This document shows positions 27,609 through 37,187 of a DNA stretch of 64,000 nt, in pieces (the first letter of the stretch is position 1; the number at the start of each line of letters is the position of its first letter). The stretch covers positions 682,001 through 746,000 of the forward strand of contig CAVUSI010000002.1 in assembly GCA_963744115.1 (NCBI GenBank). The letters are read 5' to 3'. A model generated the notes under the pieces. That model searched no databases, was not told where the DNA came from, and saw only the letters and a program-made list of their open reading frames with translations. This DNA is from Chersky-267 sp963744115 (lineage in GTDB: Bacteria > Chloroflexota > Limnocylindria > Limnocylindrales > CSP1-4). Position numbers and translations under genes: made by a program.

Positions 27609-28433
27609 TCAGCCCCACCGTCCCAGTGGTCCCACGAACCCGACGATGAGCGCCGCGAGCTTCTCGGGGACCTCCATCCCGATCAGATGGGCGACGTCCG
27701 GGATGAGGACCGCGCGAGCGTTCGGGGCGTGGGTCTCGAGATGAGTCGCGGTCTGGGCGACGTCGGACATGTCGAGCGCACCGGCCAGGGCGAGGACGGG
27801 ACAGCGTAGCTCGGCAAGCCGCTCGGCGGCCGGCGGCTGAAGCCGGATCGGCCGCCCGTCGACGTGGCCGGCCGCGTATTGTGGCCGATCCATCATCCGG
27901 ACCGCCTCGGCGATCCAGCCCGGGACGCGGCCGGCGGGTTGACCAAGCCCGGAGACCCAGACCCGCAGGTCGAGCTCGACGATCGCGTCGACGTCGATCG
28001 GGTCGCTGCCCTCGAGCCGATCCATCTCGTCGAAGGCGGCGCTCTCGTCGGCGGTCGGCTCGCCTTCGAACCCACCGAGCCCCGCGCTGACGCCGACGAC
28101 CGCGGCGATCCGGTCGGGAAACTCGATCGCTGTGTCGAGGGCGATCTGCCCGCCGCGGCTGTTCCCGACGAGGACAGCCTGACCGATCCCGAAGGCATCG
28201 AGCACCGCGATGACGTCCGCCCGGTTGCTGAACTCGACGTCGGAGGTCGCCGACCGGCCGAACCCTCGAAGGTCGTACCGGATGGCCCCGTAGCCCGCGG
28301 CGACCAGCGGCGGGACGACCGCGTCCCAGGCACGGTGATCGACGATGGCCGCGTGGATGAGGACGATCGGCGGCCCGTCGCCGTCGCTCACCACGAACAG
28401 CCGACCGCCCGGGACGTCGACGTGTCGATCCAT
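27609..28433 (-). CDS. Alpha/beta-fold hydrolase
   Basis: Soluble 274-residue hydrolase. Oxyanion region IVLIHAAIVDHRAWD, nucleophile elbow GNSRGG (Ser), and C-terminal Asp (GALDMSD) and His (DVAHLIGMEVP) complete the usual triad. It resembles 3-oxoadipate enol-lactonase-like or haloperoxidase-like proteins, but the substrate is unknown. The stop is 9 bp from the GH36 gene, convergent. Confidence 0.88.
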   Translation of the reverse strand: MDRHVDVPGGRLFVVSDGDGPPIVLIHAAIVDHRAWDAVVPPLVAAGYGAIRYDLRGFGRSATSDVEFSNRADVIAVLDAFGIGQAVLVGNSRGGQIALDTAIEFPDRIAAVVGVSAGLGGFEGEPTADESAAFDEMDRLEGSDPIDVDAIVELDLRVWVSGLGQPAGRVPGWIAEAVRMMDRPQYAAGHVDGRPIRLQPPAAERLAELRCPVLALAGALDMSDVAQTATHLETHAPNARAVLIPDVAHLIGMEVPEKLAALIVGFVGPLGRWG

Positions 28434-28451
28434 CGGCGACCCGGGTGATCC

Positions 28452-29663
28452 CTAGCCGCTGACCGGGGCGACGTTCGGGATGGGTTCGGAGCCGCTGAAC
28501 TCCGCCTTCGTCGGCAGGAGCGACTTGCCGCGCCGCGAGATCCCCAGGAGGATCCAGCTGATCGGGATCGGCAGGAACCACTGGAAGGCGCGGAAGAGCA
28601 TGACCGCGGCGCTGATCGCCGAGCTGTCGGCGCCGCCGGTGTAGGTCGTGTAGAACGAGATGTAGAGCAGGTCGGGGACGCCGGCGCCACCCGGTGAGAT
28701 CGGCAACACGGTGATGACGAAGACGGCCGCCACGCCGGCGAAGATGATCGACGCGGGAAGCTCCGCTTGGGTCACGCCGACCACGCGCATCGACACGATC
28801 ATCAGCAGCGCCCAGGCGAACTTCGACAGCATCGCGGTGATGAACGACGGGATGCCACGCTGCCGGACCGTGTCGCCGAGCGTGACCCGGAACTTGACCA
28901 GGCTGCCCTCGATGTCGGGGACGGTACGCTCGATCCGGCGGAGGACGGCGCCGACGACACGCTCCGCGATCCGGCCGATCTTGCGGGCGAGCCGCTCGGA
29001 TCGGACGACGAGGATCAGCCCGCCGCCGAGCAGGATGAACAGCCCGAGCCCGATCACCATGAACGTCGTGATCAGTCCGGTCTCGACCGAGACGCCCCGA
29101 TTCAGGCCCTCGGCGATGAACAGGAAGACCCCGGCGACGGCCATCAGCCCGAACCGGCTCAGCTGGTCGAAGATCCCGTACAGGAGGATCCCGCCGGTCG
29201 TCTCCTGGAGCGGCAGGCCCCAGCCGCGGATGACCACCCACAGCACGGCCATGTTCCATGGTCCGAGCGGGATGCTCGCGCCGATCCCGGTCAGGATCAG
29301 GTAGGCCTGCGTCCCCCGGATGAACCCGAGCCCCGGGATCAGCTCGGCGAAGATCGCACCGGTCAGGACCCAGGCGATGAGGCCGAAGACACCGACGATG
29401 AGGAACTGCTGGAAGGTCAGACCCTGGAGCGTGGCGATGACGTCCTGGTAGTCGATGTAGCGCGGAAGGATGATCCCGAAGACCACGACCAGGACGCCGA
29501 CGACGATCCCGATCCGGAGGATCGCGTCCCGCCGGCTCGGCGGCTTGGTCTCGGCGACCCCGGCCGGGGCCGAGCCGGTCGTCGTCGCGTCCGCCGGTCC
29601 GGTGTCGGCGGGTGCTGCGGTCCCGCCGGGAGTGCCAGCCCCTTGATCGCCCGTGCCACTCAT
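28452..29663 (-). CDS. Flippase-like integral membrane protein (lysylphosphatidylglycerol synthase TM / UPF0104 type)
   Basis: A 403-residue membrane protein with about eight spans and an Ala/Thr-rich cytoplasmic N-terminus, lacking the aminoacyl-transferase half of MprF. The typical signature is ITVLPISPGGAGVPDLLYISFYTTYTG near the C-terminus. ATG 29663 follows AGGAGA on the minus strand. Family members are thought to translocate lipids. It lies 18 bp upstream of the hydrolase and probably shares its transcript. Confidence 0.82.
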   Translation of the reverse strand: MSGTGDQGAGTPGGTAAPADTGPADATTTGSAPAGVAETKPPSRRDAILRIGIVVGVLVVVFGIILPRYIDYQDVIATLQGLTFQQFLIVGVFGLIAWVLTGAIFAELIPGLGFIRGTQAYLILTGIGASIPLGPWNMAVLWVVIRGWGLPLQETTGGILLYGIFDQLSRFGLMAVAGVFLFIAEGLNRGVSVETGLITTFMVIGLGLFILLGGGLILVVRSERLARKIGRIAERVVGAVLRRIERTVPDIEGSLVKFRVTLGDTVRQRGIPSFITAMLSKFAWALLMIVSMRVVGVTQAELPASIIFAGVAAVFVITVLPISPGGAGVPDLLYISFYTTYTGGADSSAISAAVMLFRAFQWFLPIPISWILLGISRRGKSLLPTKAEFSGSEPIPNVAPVSG

Positions 29664-29878
29664 CGTGGTGTCCGTCTCCTGTGCCGTCCGAGGTCGACCC
29701 GTACCGACCTCCGGGCCGATCGCCCCTCTCGCTCGTCCGCCCATGGTAGCGGGGCCGTCGCCGGACGTGGGGTCCGAGTCTGGCGGTGACGGCGGGCACC
29801 GACCAAGGTACGGTCGCCCGCCGGACGAGCGAGGGAGTGACTCGGCGAGCGAGGCGGGGGACGATCGGGAGCACACCG

Positions 29879-31594
29879 ATGTTGCCCACGACCCTCCACT
29901 CGAGCCGTCGCCTGCTGGTCGTCCTCATCGCCGTGGCGATCGGCGCCTGGCTGCTGACGCCCACCGCCGCGCTGCTGTTCGGCGCCCATGCGGTCCGGGG
30001 TGCGACCGCCGTCGAGACCGTGAAGCCCCGGGTGCTTGCGGCGCTCCCGGCGATGCCGGCGGCCTGGCCGTCGAGTCACTTCGAGCTCGGGCTGGCCGAT
30101 GCTCCGGGTGGCGCCGCCGCGCTCCACGCCTCGGCGGCCTTCGGCTTCCGCTATCAGTACCTGGCCGGCGGGGTCAACACAGGAAACGGGTGGTCGACCT
30201 GGAACACGAACGGCCAGTTCGTGTCCTACTACGTCGCCGATTCCACGGCGAACCAGGTCACGCCGGTCTTCCCGTACTACATGCTCCTCTTCTCGAACCC
30301 GGCGACCGGATCGAGCGAATCGGCCAAGGACCTGTCGAACCTGGCCAATCACACCACCATGGCAGCGTATTACAACGATCTCCGGCTGTTCTTCGCCCGG
30401 GCCGCCGGGGCGACACCGGTCGTCCTGCACGTCGAGCCCGACCTGTGGGGCTACATCGAGCAGGCCAGCGGGACGAGCGACGACGCGACGGCCATCCCCG
30501 CTTCGGTCGCGAGCTCGGGCGACCCGTCGCTGACCGGGCTGCCGAATACCGCCGCCGGGTTCGCCCAGGCGGTCGTCAAGCTCCGTGATCAGCTCGCCCC
30601 GAACGTGATCCTGGCGTACCACCTGTCGGTCTGGGGCACGAACACGGACATCAGCTACTCGAACAGCTCGGACGCCGCGGTCGACGCGCTCGCTGCCCGC
30701 GCGGCGACGTTCTACCAGTCGCTCGGCGCCCACTTCGACCTGACCTTCACCGACATCGCCGACCGCGATGCGAGCTTCAAGGAGATCATCTCCGGCGACG
30801 GCGGCGCGTCGCGCTGGGACGACGCCGACTTCGTTCGGTACGCCCGATTCGTCGCCGGTTACGTGGCCGGCGCCGCCCAGCGCGTCGTCGTCTGGCAGAT
30901 CCCGCTCGGGAACACCAAGATGCGCGCCCAGGACAACACCTGGGGCCACTACCAGGACAACCGGGTCCAGTGGTTCCTCGACGATCCGGGCGGGACCCAC
31001 CTGGCGATGTGGCGTGACGCCGGGGTGATCGCCCTCATGTTCGGCGGAGGAGCCGACGGCACGACCTGCGCCTGCGACGGCCAGCACGACGGCACGACCA
31101 ACCCGCCGGCCATCAACGGGAACACCCGCGCGTCGCTCGACGCGGACGACGACGGCGGCTACTTCCACGAGCAGGCTGCCGCCTACTACACCGCTGGATC
31201 TCTCGCCCTCGACCCGGGATCGGGCGGCGGCGGAGGCGGGGGCGGGGGCGGTGGGGGTTCGACCGTCACGAGCTGGACCCTCAGCGCATCCGTGAGTCCG
31301 ACCAGCCTGAGTCGGAACCACGACGTCCGGATCACCGCGCGGGCCAAGGCGTCGGCGGCCACCCGTGGCAAGGTGAGCGTCGACGTGTGGGACCCGGCGG
31401 GTCACCTCGCGTTCCGCAAGACCTATCCGGCCACGACCTTCGGGAAGGGTGCGACGATCTCGGTCACCCCGGTCTTCCACGTGTCGTCGACGCGTCGTCT
31501 CGGCGTCTACACGGTCAAGGTTCGGATCCTCAGCGCGACCGACGGCCACGTCCTCGCGTCCAAGACGAGCTCCCACACCTTCCGCGTCCACTGA
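29879..31594 (+). CDS. Secreted putative glycosidase-like protein with poly-Gly linker and C-terminal Ig-like domain
   Basis: A 571-residue exported protein from ATG 29879 (CGGGAG upstream). An N-terminal signal/anchor (LLVVLIAVAIGAWLLTPTAALLFG) is followed by a large domain (about 55-430) with TIM-barrel-like blocks: VFPYYMLLFSNPATG, VVLHVEPDLWGYIEQ, LAYHLSVWGTN, VVVWQIPLGN and VIALMFGGGADGTTCACDG. The acidic residues at the ends of these strands could be catalytic, as in GH6/GH-clan barrels, but I do not recognise the family. A run of twelve Gly (residues about 445-460) links to a beta-sandwich (TLSASVSPTSLSRNHDVRI... to the end), perhaps for binding. Confidence 0.7.
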   Translation: MLPTTLHSSRRLLVVLIAVAIGAWLLTPTAALLFGAHAVRGATAVETVKPRVLAALPAMPAAWPSSHFELGLADAPGGAAALHASAAFGFRYQYLAGGVNTGNGWSTWNTNGQFVSYYVADSTANQVTPVFPYYMLLFSNPATGSSESAKDLSNLANHTTMAAYYNDLRLFFARAAGATPVVLHVEPDLWGYIEQASGTSDDATAIPASVASSGDPSLTGLPNTAAGFAQAVVKLRDQLAPNVILAYHLSVWGTNTDISYSNSSDAAVDALAARAATFYQSLGAHFDLTFTDIADRDASFKEIISGDGGASRWDDADFVRYARFVAGYVAGAAQRVVVWQIPLGNTKMRAQDNTWGHYQDNRVQWFLDDPGGTHLAMWRDAGVIALMFGGGADGTTCACDGQHDGTTNPPAINGNTRASLDADDDGGYFHEQAAAYYTAGSLALDPGSGGGGGGGGGGGGSTVTSWTLSASVSPTSLSRNHDVRITARAKASAATRGKVSVDVWDPAGHLAFRKTYPATTFGKGATISVTPVFHVSSTRRLGVYTVKVRILSATDGHVLASKTSSHTFRVH

Positions 31595-31633
31595 CCCGAC
31601 CGACCATCCGGAGGCAGGTTCGTCGCAGGCCGC

Positions 31634-31639
31634 TACCCT
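31634..31639 (+). promoter_or_regulatory. -10 hexamer (TACCCT) of the Imm5-like gene
   Basis: TACCCT lies 18 nt before ATG 31658, giving a leader of about 12 nt. No clear -35 is seen. Confidence 0.35.
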
Positions 31640-31657
31640 TGGCGGACACAGAGCGAG

Positions 31658-32186
31658 ATGGGCGAACTGGTGATCCTCCCCAAGATCCGCGATCCGCGGT
31701 TCATCACCGTCCGCCGTGGCGGGACCCTCCAAGACGACGATCATCGTCTTCTCGCGTTATGGGCGGCCGACTGCGCAGAGCACGTCCTGCACCGCTTCGA
31801 GCAGGTCCGACCGCAGGACGACCGTCCTCGTCGGGCGATCGACCTCGGGCGCGCCTGGGCGCGGGGAGAGATCACCTGGGGAGAGGCCCGCACGGCGGCC
31901 GGTCATGCGAACGCCGCGGCGAGAGACCTGACCGGGGCGGCACGGCATGCGGCGTACGCTGCGGGCCAGGCCGCGGCGGTGGGCCATGTGGCGGCCCACG
32001 AGCTCGGAGCCGCGGCCTACGCGATCAGGGCCGCCCGGGCGGCGGCGACTCGAAGACGACAGCCTCGCGGCCGGCCGCCTGGAGTGCCGCTGGCAGCGCG
32101 CCCGACTCCCCGACGAGATCCGGGAACTCGTGCTCGACGACCAGCGGCTGCGCAACGAGCTGTGCTGGTTCGCGTTCGACTGCTGA
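31658..32186 (+). CDS. Imm5-like putative immunity protein (one frameshift)
   Basis: All-helical Ala-rich protein of about 176 residues. The blocks LALWAADCAEHVLHRFE, DDRPRRAIDLGRAWARGEI, ARDLTGAARHAAYAAGQAAAVGHVAAHELGAAAYAIRAA and a separate ending (ECRWQRARLPDEIRELV) match the pattern of the putative immunity protein family found in polymorphic-toxin loci. The ending is in another frame, so an indel lies near 32045; the in-frame stop is at 32184-32186. No toxin gene adjoins it. Confidence 0.72.
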
Positions 32187-32228
32187 CACGGCCCGGCGGC
32201 CGCCACACGGTCGGCCCGGCCCCCCGGC

Positions 32229-33254
32229 TCAGGTGGACGGCTGCGCCGCCGGCCCTTCGGCCTCCTCGTCGCCTTCGCCCTCGTGCCGGAGGGCGAAGCG
32301 CAGCGTGCCGTAGGCCGCCAGGTCGATCGCCAGGCCGGTGAGCCCCGCCAGCTGCGAGCTGTAGAACACGAACACCTGGCTGACCAGGATCCAGACCAGC
32401 AGCCCGCGCATGAACCAGTGGTACGCCTCGACTCTCGACGTCGGCAACGCGATCACCCCCCGCAGGATGAGGGCCACCCCGATCCCCGTCGAGACGGCCT
32501 GGGCGATGACGACCGTCGAGGTCTCGCGCTCGCCGATCGCGAACGTCACCGCCAGCACCCCGACGATCGCAGCGACCGTGTAGGCGATGACGAACGCCAC
32601 CACGCCGCGCTCGAACCAGTCGTTCGCCACCAGGCGCTGATACGCGTGGCCGAGCCGGCTCGCGATCCGCTCGGCGGGTGACCGGACCTCGGGCGTCCGG
32701 GGCAGCCCGTCGAGGTAGCGCCCAAGATCACGGACCAGCGGCGACTCTGGGTCCGCCCCGTCGAGCAGCCGCCGGATCCGCATCCGGTCGTCCGGCTCGA
32801 TCGCCCGCCCGATCGTCCCCTCGACGAGGTCGAGCGCGTTGGCCAGCGACTCGGTCTGCGTCAGGCGGTGACGCCCGACGAGGGTCCGCACCACGAGGAA
32901 CAGGACGATGAACAGGACGTAGATCAGCGCGACGGCGGGCTGGAAGAAGTAGTCGTTGTCCGACGTCAGGAACTTGCCGATCTCGTCGATGAAGATCCCG
33001 AAGCCGACGCCGCCGATCACCGCCGCGATGTGATGGATCCCGCGGTCCAGGTAGCTGATCAGCAGGAGGATCCCGACGAGCATCAGCAGCCCGCCCCACA
33101 GCATGTGGGCGATGTGGAGCCCGTTGCCGCCGAGCTGCGGGTAGCCGGTCACCGCCAGGAAGAAGCGGATGGCCAGGAAGGACGAGACCGCCGCCACGAG
33201 GAAGCTCTCGAAGAACGTGCTCGCGTCGCTGCTCCGGACCAGGTAGCGGTTCAT
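32229..33254 (-). CDS. Multi-span membrane protein, unknown function
   Basis: A 341-residue protein with about seven membrane spans: four in residues 15-130 (FFESFLVAAVSSFLAIRFFLAV, HMLWGGLLMLVGILLLISY, AAVIGGVGFGIFIDEIGKFL, ALIYVLFIVLFLVV) and three after a central helical cytoplasmic loop (140-205). Acidic IDEIGKFLTSDNDYFF may be a functional loop. The C-terminus is Glu-rich. It lies downstream of the winged-helix gene and may be cotranscribed with it. No family name can be given. Confidence 0.75.
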   Translation of the reverse strand: MNRYLVRSSDASTFFESFLVAAVSSFLAIRFFLAVTGYPQLGGNGLHIAHMLWGGLLMLVGILLLISYLDRGIHHIAAVIGGVGFGIFIDEIGKFLTSDNDYFFQPAVALIYVLFIVLFLVVRTLVGRHRLTQTESLANALDLVEGTIGRAIEPDDRMRIRRLLDGADPESPLVRDLGRYLDGLPRTPEVRSPAERIASRLGHAYQRLVANDWFERGVVAFVIAYTVAAIVGVLAVTFAIGERETSTVVIAQAVSTGIGVALILRGVIALPTSRVEAYHWFMRGLLVWILVSQVFVFYSSQLAGLTGLAIDLAAYGTLRFALRHEGEGDEEAEGPAAQPST

Positions 33255-33306
33255 CGCTCGGTCCCGACCGAGGCGTCACGGCCCGTCGGACGTGAGCGCC
33301 GCCCGC

Positions 33307-34498
33307 TCATCGGCTGAGCTCCTGCTCGAGCGGCGTCCGGAACCGCGGGGTGATCCGTGATCGATCCGAGCCAGTCGGCCAGCCGGGCGGCCTCGAGATC
33401 GATCGCAGCCGATGCCTCCGCCCCGACGTCTTCGAGCAGGCGGACGACCACCTCGCCGTCGGACCGCTGCAACCAGCCGCCGACGACCCGGCCGTCCGCC
33501 CAGACCGTCGGACCGGCATTCCCGTTCGTGTCGAACAGCGCAGGGCGATGGGGCGCGAGGTACCAGTCGCGTGACGCCCAGCCCATCGTCGTCGTGTCGA
33601 GGGCCGGCAGCAGCGCGACCCACGGATCGGGCGCCTCGCCCATCGGGACGTCGTCGTCGGGAAGGACGAGCCCGACGCCGTCGTCGAGCGCGACCTCCAC
33701 GGCCCCCAGCTCCGCGACGGCCCTTCGCGTCTCACCGAGCGTCCAACCCGTCCACCACTTGATGTCGGCCTCCGTCCCCGGGCCGAACGCCCGGAGCCAG
33801 CGGCGGATGAGCTCGACGCGGGCGGCTTCGGTCGGCAGCTCGACCAGGCCTCCCGGGAGCCAGGCGTCCATCGGCGCCCAGCGGTACTGACTGCTGATCC
33901 ATGTCCCGCGCGGGCGTCCCCGGACGATCCGCCCCTCCGCGGCGAGCAGGAACAGGACGCGCGTCGAGACGCCGATCGTGCCCTGCCATCTCTTGCCTTC
34001 ACCCACGGGGATCTGCTCACGGAGTCGCGGGACCTCCGCCGCCAGCTCGGTCGCGGTCGCCTCGCCGAGCCGGATGAGGGCCGCGAGCGCCGCGTCCTTG
34101 GTCTCCGTCAGCCAGGTCTCCGGATCGCCGGCGATGCCCGCCACGGTCAGCATCTGGACCGTGTTGCGGTGCTGGTGGGCCGCGTTCGCCCGTCCGCTCG
34201 CGGCGTGGATGACGGGGGCCAGCTCGAGTGGCTCGACGAACATCGTGCGACGCATCCCGAGCAGGCGGACCACGCTTCGATCGTCGTACAGGGCCCGCGC
34301 GAAGGCTTCCGGTCGGCCGTCCTGCGCACCGGGCGCGATGCGGGCCCGCGCACCGAGATAGACCGACGCCGGATCCGTGCCGTGGAGGCCGACCAGGTCG
34401 CCGGCGGCCTCGACGATCCCGGCCGCGTGGGACCCCGGCGCGAGGTGGTGCCTCCGTCCCAGTCGCGCACGCCGCTCTGCCGTGTCGATCCGTCGCAC
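33307..34498 (-). CDS. Winged-helix DNA-binding-domain protein (HTH_42 / YcaQ-AlkX-like), likely frameshift near C-terminus
   Basis: About 397 residues of the HTH_42 family, whose YcaQ/AlkZ relatives are DNA glycosylases acting on alkylated or crosslinked DNA. Visible blocks are LVGLHGTDPASVYLGARAR, LLGMRRTMFVEP, a winged-helix region with KRWQGTIGVSTRVLFLLAAEGRIVRGRPRGTW, and WGLP-like WTGWTLGETRRAVAEL. The usual family ending (ITPRFRTPLEQEL) appears in another frame and stops at 33307-33309. The original frame would instead run to 33251 and overlap the next gene by 4 bp. GTG 34498 has a TACCGT hexamer 6 nt upstream. Confidence 0.82.
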
Positions 34499-34504
34499 GA
34501 CGTC

Positions 34505-34510
34505 ACGGTA
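34505..34510 (-). promoter_or_regulatory. -10 hexamer of the winged-helix gene
   Basis: On the minus strand TACCGT ends 6 nt before GTG 34498. Confidence 0.5.
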
Positions 34511-34612
34511 GCGGAGCCGCCGAGCGGCGGCGACCCGTCACCGGATCGCGAACCGCCGATGGGGCCATCGATCCGGGACCAACGAGCCACGGACCCGCTG
34601 GAGCGAACGGCC

Positions 34613-34618
34613 TAGCGT
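34613..34618 (+). promoter_or_regulatory. -10 hexamer of the diguanylate cyclase gene
   Basis: TAGCGT ends 6 nt before ATG 34625; no ribosome-binding site is present. Confidence 0.5.
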
Positions 34619-34624
34619 CCGTCC

Positions 34625-35923
34625 ATGAGTTCGCGTGAGAACGCGATCGAGAGCCGGCGGGCTCGAACCGCCGCGTCTCGCTTCGTCGCCCTGCTCGATT
34701 CCCTGCGGACGTTGCCCGCTCGCGTCCGCGAGTCCGAGTACCAGCGGGTCGGGCTGAGCCCGCGGTTCCGGGCGATCCAGCGTCGGCGGGTCCGGGCGGC
34801 CTGCCGGGTCGGGTTCCTCGTCGTGGCGGCGGCGGTCGCGTTCGACCTCGTCGCGCTGTTCGGCCTCGAAGGCGGGCAGACGACCGTGGCGATGGTGTTC
34901 AGCGTCGGCACGATCCTCCTGTCGCTGGTCTGCTGGTGGCTGCTGCCCCGCCGTCTCCGGCGCTACCCCGAGATCGCCGCCTGGATCGTGACGATGGGGG
35001 TCGCCGCGTCGACCGCCGCGACCGGAGTCGCCGTACCGTCGCTCGCCATCCAGACCGCCGGCTACCTGCTCGTCCTGCCGGGCCTCGTCTCCCTCGTCCT
35101 GCCGTGGCGGACGGCGACCCACGTGACGTGGCTGTTCGCCTACACCTTCGTGGCGGTCGGCTACTTCGTCCTCGACCCGAACGGCGCGTTCACGGCGTCG
35201 GAGCGGAGCGACCTCGTGGTGGTGCTGCTGGTCGCGCTCGGGGCCAGCCTGGCGGGGCACGTCCTGCTCCAGCGCTCGCAGATCCGCAGCTTCGCCCAGC
35301 TCGAGAGCATCCGCGCCCTCCAGCGCCGGGCGGCCGACGACATGGTCGAGCTCGAACGGGTCCATCACGCGCTCGAGCTGACCGCCCGGACCGACCCGCT
35401 GACCGGCGCGGGCAACCGGCGCCGGCTCGACGAGGACCTCCGCGCCGTCCGCGCCCATATCAACCGCTCGAACTTCACCTACGGGCTGGTCGAGATCGAT
35501 CTCGACCGGTTCAAGCAGGTCAACGACCTGCTCGGTCACGGTGCCGGGGACGCCGTCCTGTGTCGGGTCGTCGAGGCGATCCAGACCACGCTCCGTGCCA
35601 ACGACGCGGTCTACCGCCTCGGCGGGGAGGAGTTCCTGGTGGTCCTGTCGGTGCCGACGATCGAGGGACTCGCCGCCGCGACCGAGCGGCTGCGGATCGC
35701 GGTGATGGCGCTCGAGATGGACCATCCGGGCAACCCGCCGCACGGCCGGATCACCGTCAGCATGGGCGGCAGCCTGATCGGTCAGGCGGACCTCGGGCTG
35801 ACGGACGAGCAGTGGCTTCACCGGGTCGACGAAGCGCTCTACCGGGCCAAGGACCTCGGTCGGAACCGGGTCGAGCTCATCGCCCCGCTCGTCGCCGTCA
35901 GGGACATCGCCGAGACGGCATAG
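34625..35923 (+). CDS. Membrane diguanylate cyclase (GGDEF)
   Basis: A 432-residue c-di-GMP synthase. A basic N-terminus (1-60) precedes about six membrane spans (65-225), a short helical linker (LESIRALQRRAADDMVELERVHHALEL) and a GGDEF domain. The active-site loop is GGEEF at 333-337, with DPLTGAGNRRRLDEDL and IDLDRFKQVND binding metal and substrate. An RxxD inhibitory site is not obvious. The membrane part has no recognised sensor fold. Confidence 0.94.
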   Translation: MSSRENAIESRRARTAASRFVALLDSLRTLPARVRESEYQRVGLSPRFRAIQRRRVRAACRVGFLVVAAAVAFDLVALFGLEGGQTTVAMVFSVGTILLSLVCWWLLPRRLRRYPEIAAWIVTMGVAASTAATGVAVPSLAIQTAGYLLVLPGLVSLVLPWRTATHVTWLFAYTFVAVGYFVLDPNGAFTASERSDLVVVLLVALGASLAGHVLLQRSQIRSFAQLESIRALQRRAADDMVELERVHHALELTARTDPLTGAGNRRRLDEDLRAVRAHINRSNFTYGLVEIDLDRFKQVNDLLGHGAGDAVLCRVVEAIQTTLRANDAVYRLGGEEFLVVLSVPTIEGLAAATERLRIAVMALEMDHPGNPPHGRITVSMGGSLIGQADLGLTDEQWLHRVDEALYRAKDLGRNRVELIAPLVAVRDIAETA

Positions 35924-35939
35924 GGAGCCGCGTCCCGGC

Positions 35940-35945
35940 TATCGT
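35940..35945 (+). promoter_or_regulatory. -10 hexamer of the MFS transporter gene
   Basis: TATCGT ends 6 nt before GTG 35952. Confidence 0.5.
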
Positions 35946-35951
35946 GGCGCG

Positions 35952-37152
35952 GTGATCGCGGCCAGGCTCCCGGCCATCTTCGGCATCGCCGGGTTCCCGG
36001 CGTTGTGGGTCAGCCTGTCGCTGGCCGGCCTGGCGGCCTCGATCAGCCAGATCGCCCTGTCCTGGACGACCCTCGAGCTGACCGCCTCGCCGGTCGGCGT
36101 GGCGCTGACCCTGGCGGTCCGGATGGTGCCGTCGCTCCTGCTCGGGATCCCGCTCGGGGCGGTCAGCGACCGGGTCGACCGGCGACGCCTCATCCGCACG
36201 GCGAACCTCGTGGCCGGCGGCGTCGGTCTCCTCGTGGCCGGCCTCGCGTTCGGCGGCCTCCTCGGCGTTCCCGCGATCGTGGCGTTCAGCTTCGTGTTCG
36301 GGATCATCGACACCGCCCGGACGACCGCGACGCAGGCCTACGTCTACGACCTCGTCGGTCCCGACCGGGCGACGAACGGGCTCGCGATGTCGAACCTCGG
36401 GGCGCAGCTGTTCGGGTCGGCGGGCGCGATCCTCGGCGGCGTCCTGATCGCCGCCGGCGGGCTCGGCTCCGGGTTCGGCGTCGCGACCGCCTGCTGGCTG
36501 GTCGGGGCGATCGTCCTCGGCCGGACGCACGCGCCCGGCAGCGTCGTCGTCGATCGGCTGACGCCGAGCGCCCGCAGCGCACTGACGCTGCTCGGACGCA
36601 ACCGCGAGGTCCGCTGGATCCTGGCCATGGTGATCGTCACCGAGGTCCTCGGGTTCTCGAGCATGACCCTGACCCCGACCTTCGCCCGGGACGTGCTCGA
36701 CGTCGGGGCCGCCGGGCTGGGCGTCCTCGTCGGCGGGTCGATCGATCGGGGCCGTCGTCGGGCTGCTCCGGCTGGCGCGCGTCGGCGCGGGGACCCGGAC
36801 GGGCCGGCTGCTGCTCGTCCTCGGCGCGGCGTTCGGGCTGCTGCTCGTCGCCTTCGCCCTGAGCGGGCTCTTCCCGGTCTCGCTCGTGGTCATGTTCGTC
36901 ATCGGGGCGGTCGCCGCCGGGGTGGACACGCTCGCCCAGACGCTCCTCCAGCACGCGACCGACGACCATGAGCGCGGGGCGTCGATGGGCGTCTGGGTCT
37001 TCGGGGTCGGCTTCGGGCCGATCGGGTTCATCGGTCTGGGCGCGGCTGCGGCGGCCTTCGGCGCTCCCGCCGCGCAGGCCGTCGCCGGGGCGCTCCTCGT
37101 CGCGATGACCCTGATCGTCGCCGTCGCCGGCCCGATCCGCCGCCTCCGCTGA
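35952..37152 (+). CDS. Major facilitator superfamily transporter (one frameshift)
   Basis: About 400 residues and 10-12 membrane spans, similar to MFS exporters of the transmembrane secretion effector (TMS/EntS-like) type. The loop 2-3 motif is GIPLGAVSDRVDRRRLIR. The frame breaks at about 36745 (after VLVGGSI). The C-terminal half (RTGRLLLVLGAAFGLLLVAFALSGLFPVSLVVMFVIGAVAAGVDTLAQTLLQ... to 37152) is in another frame; one extra base or a 4-bp GATC duplication explains it. Substrate unknown. Confidence 0.88.
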
Positions 37153-37175
37153 GGGGTCGTTTCCCGGTCCCGCGG

Positions 37176-37181
37176 TACCCT
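37176..37181 (+). promoter_or_regulatory. -10 hexamer of the GH18 gene
   Basis: TACCCT ends 6 nt before ATG 37188. Confidence 0.5.
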
Positions 37182-37187
37182 TGGCCG

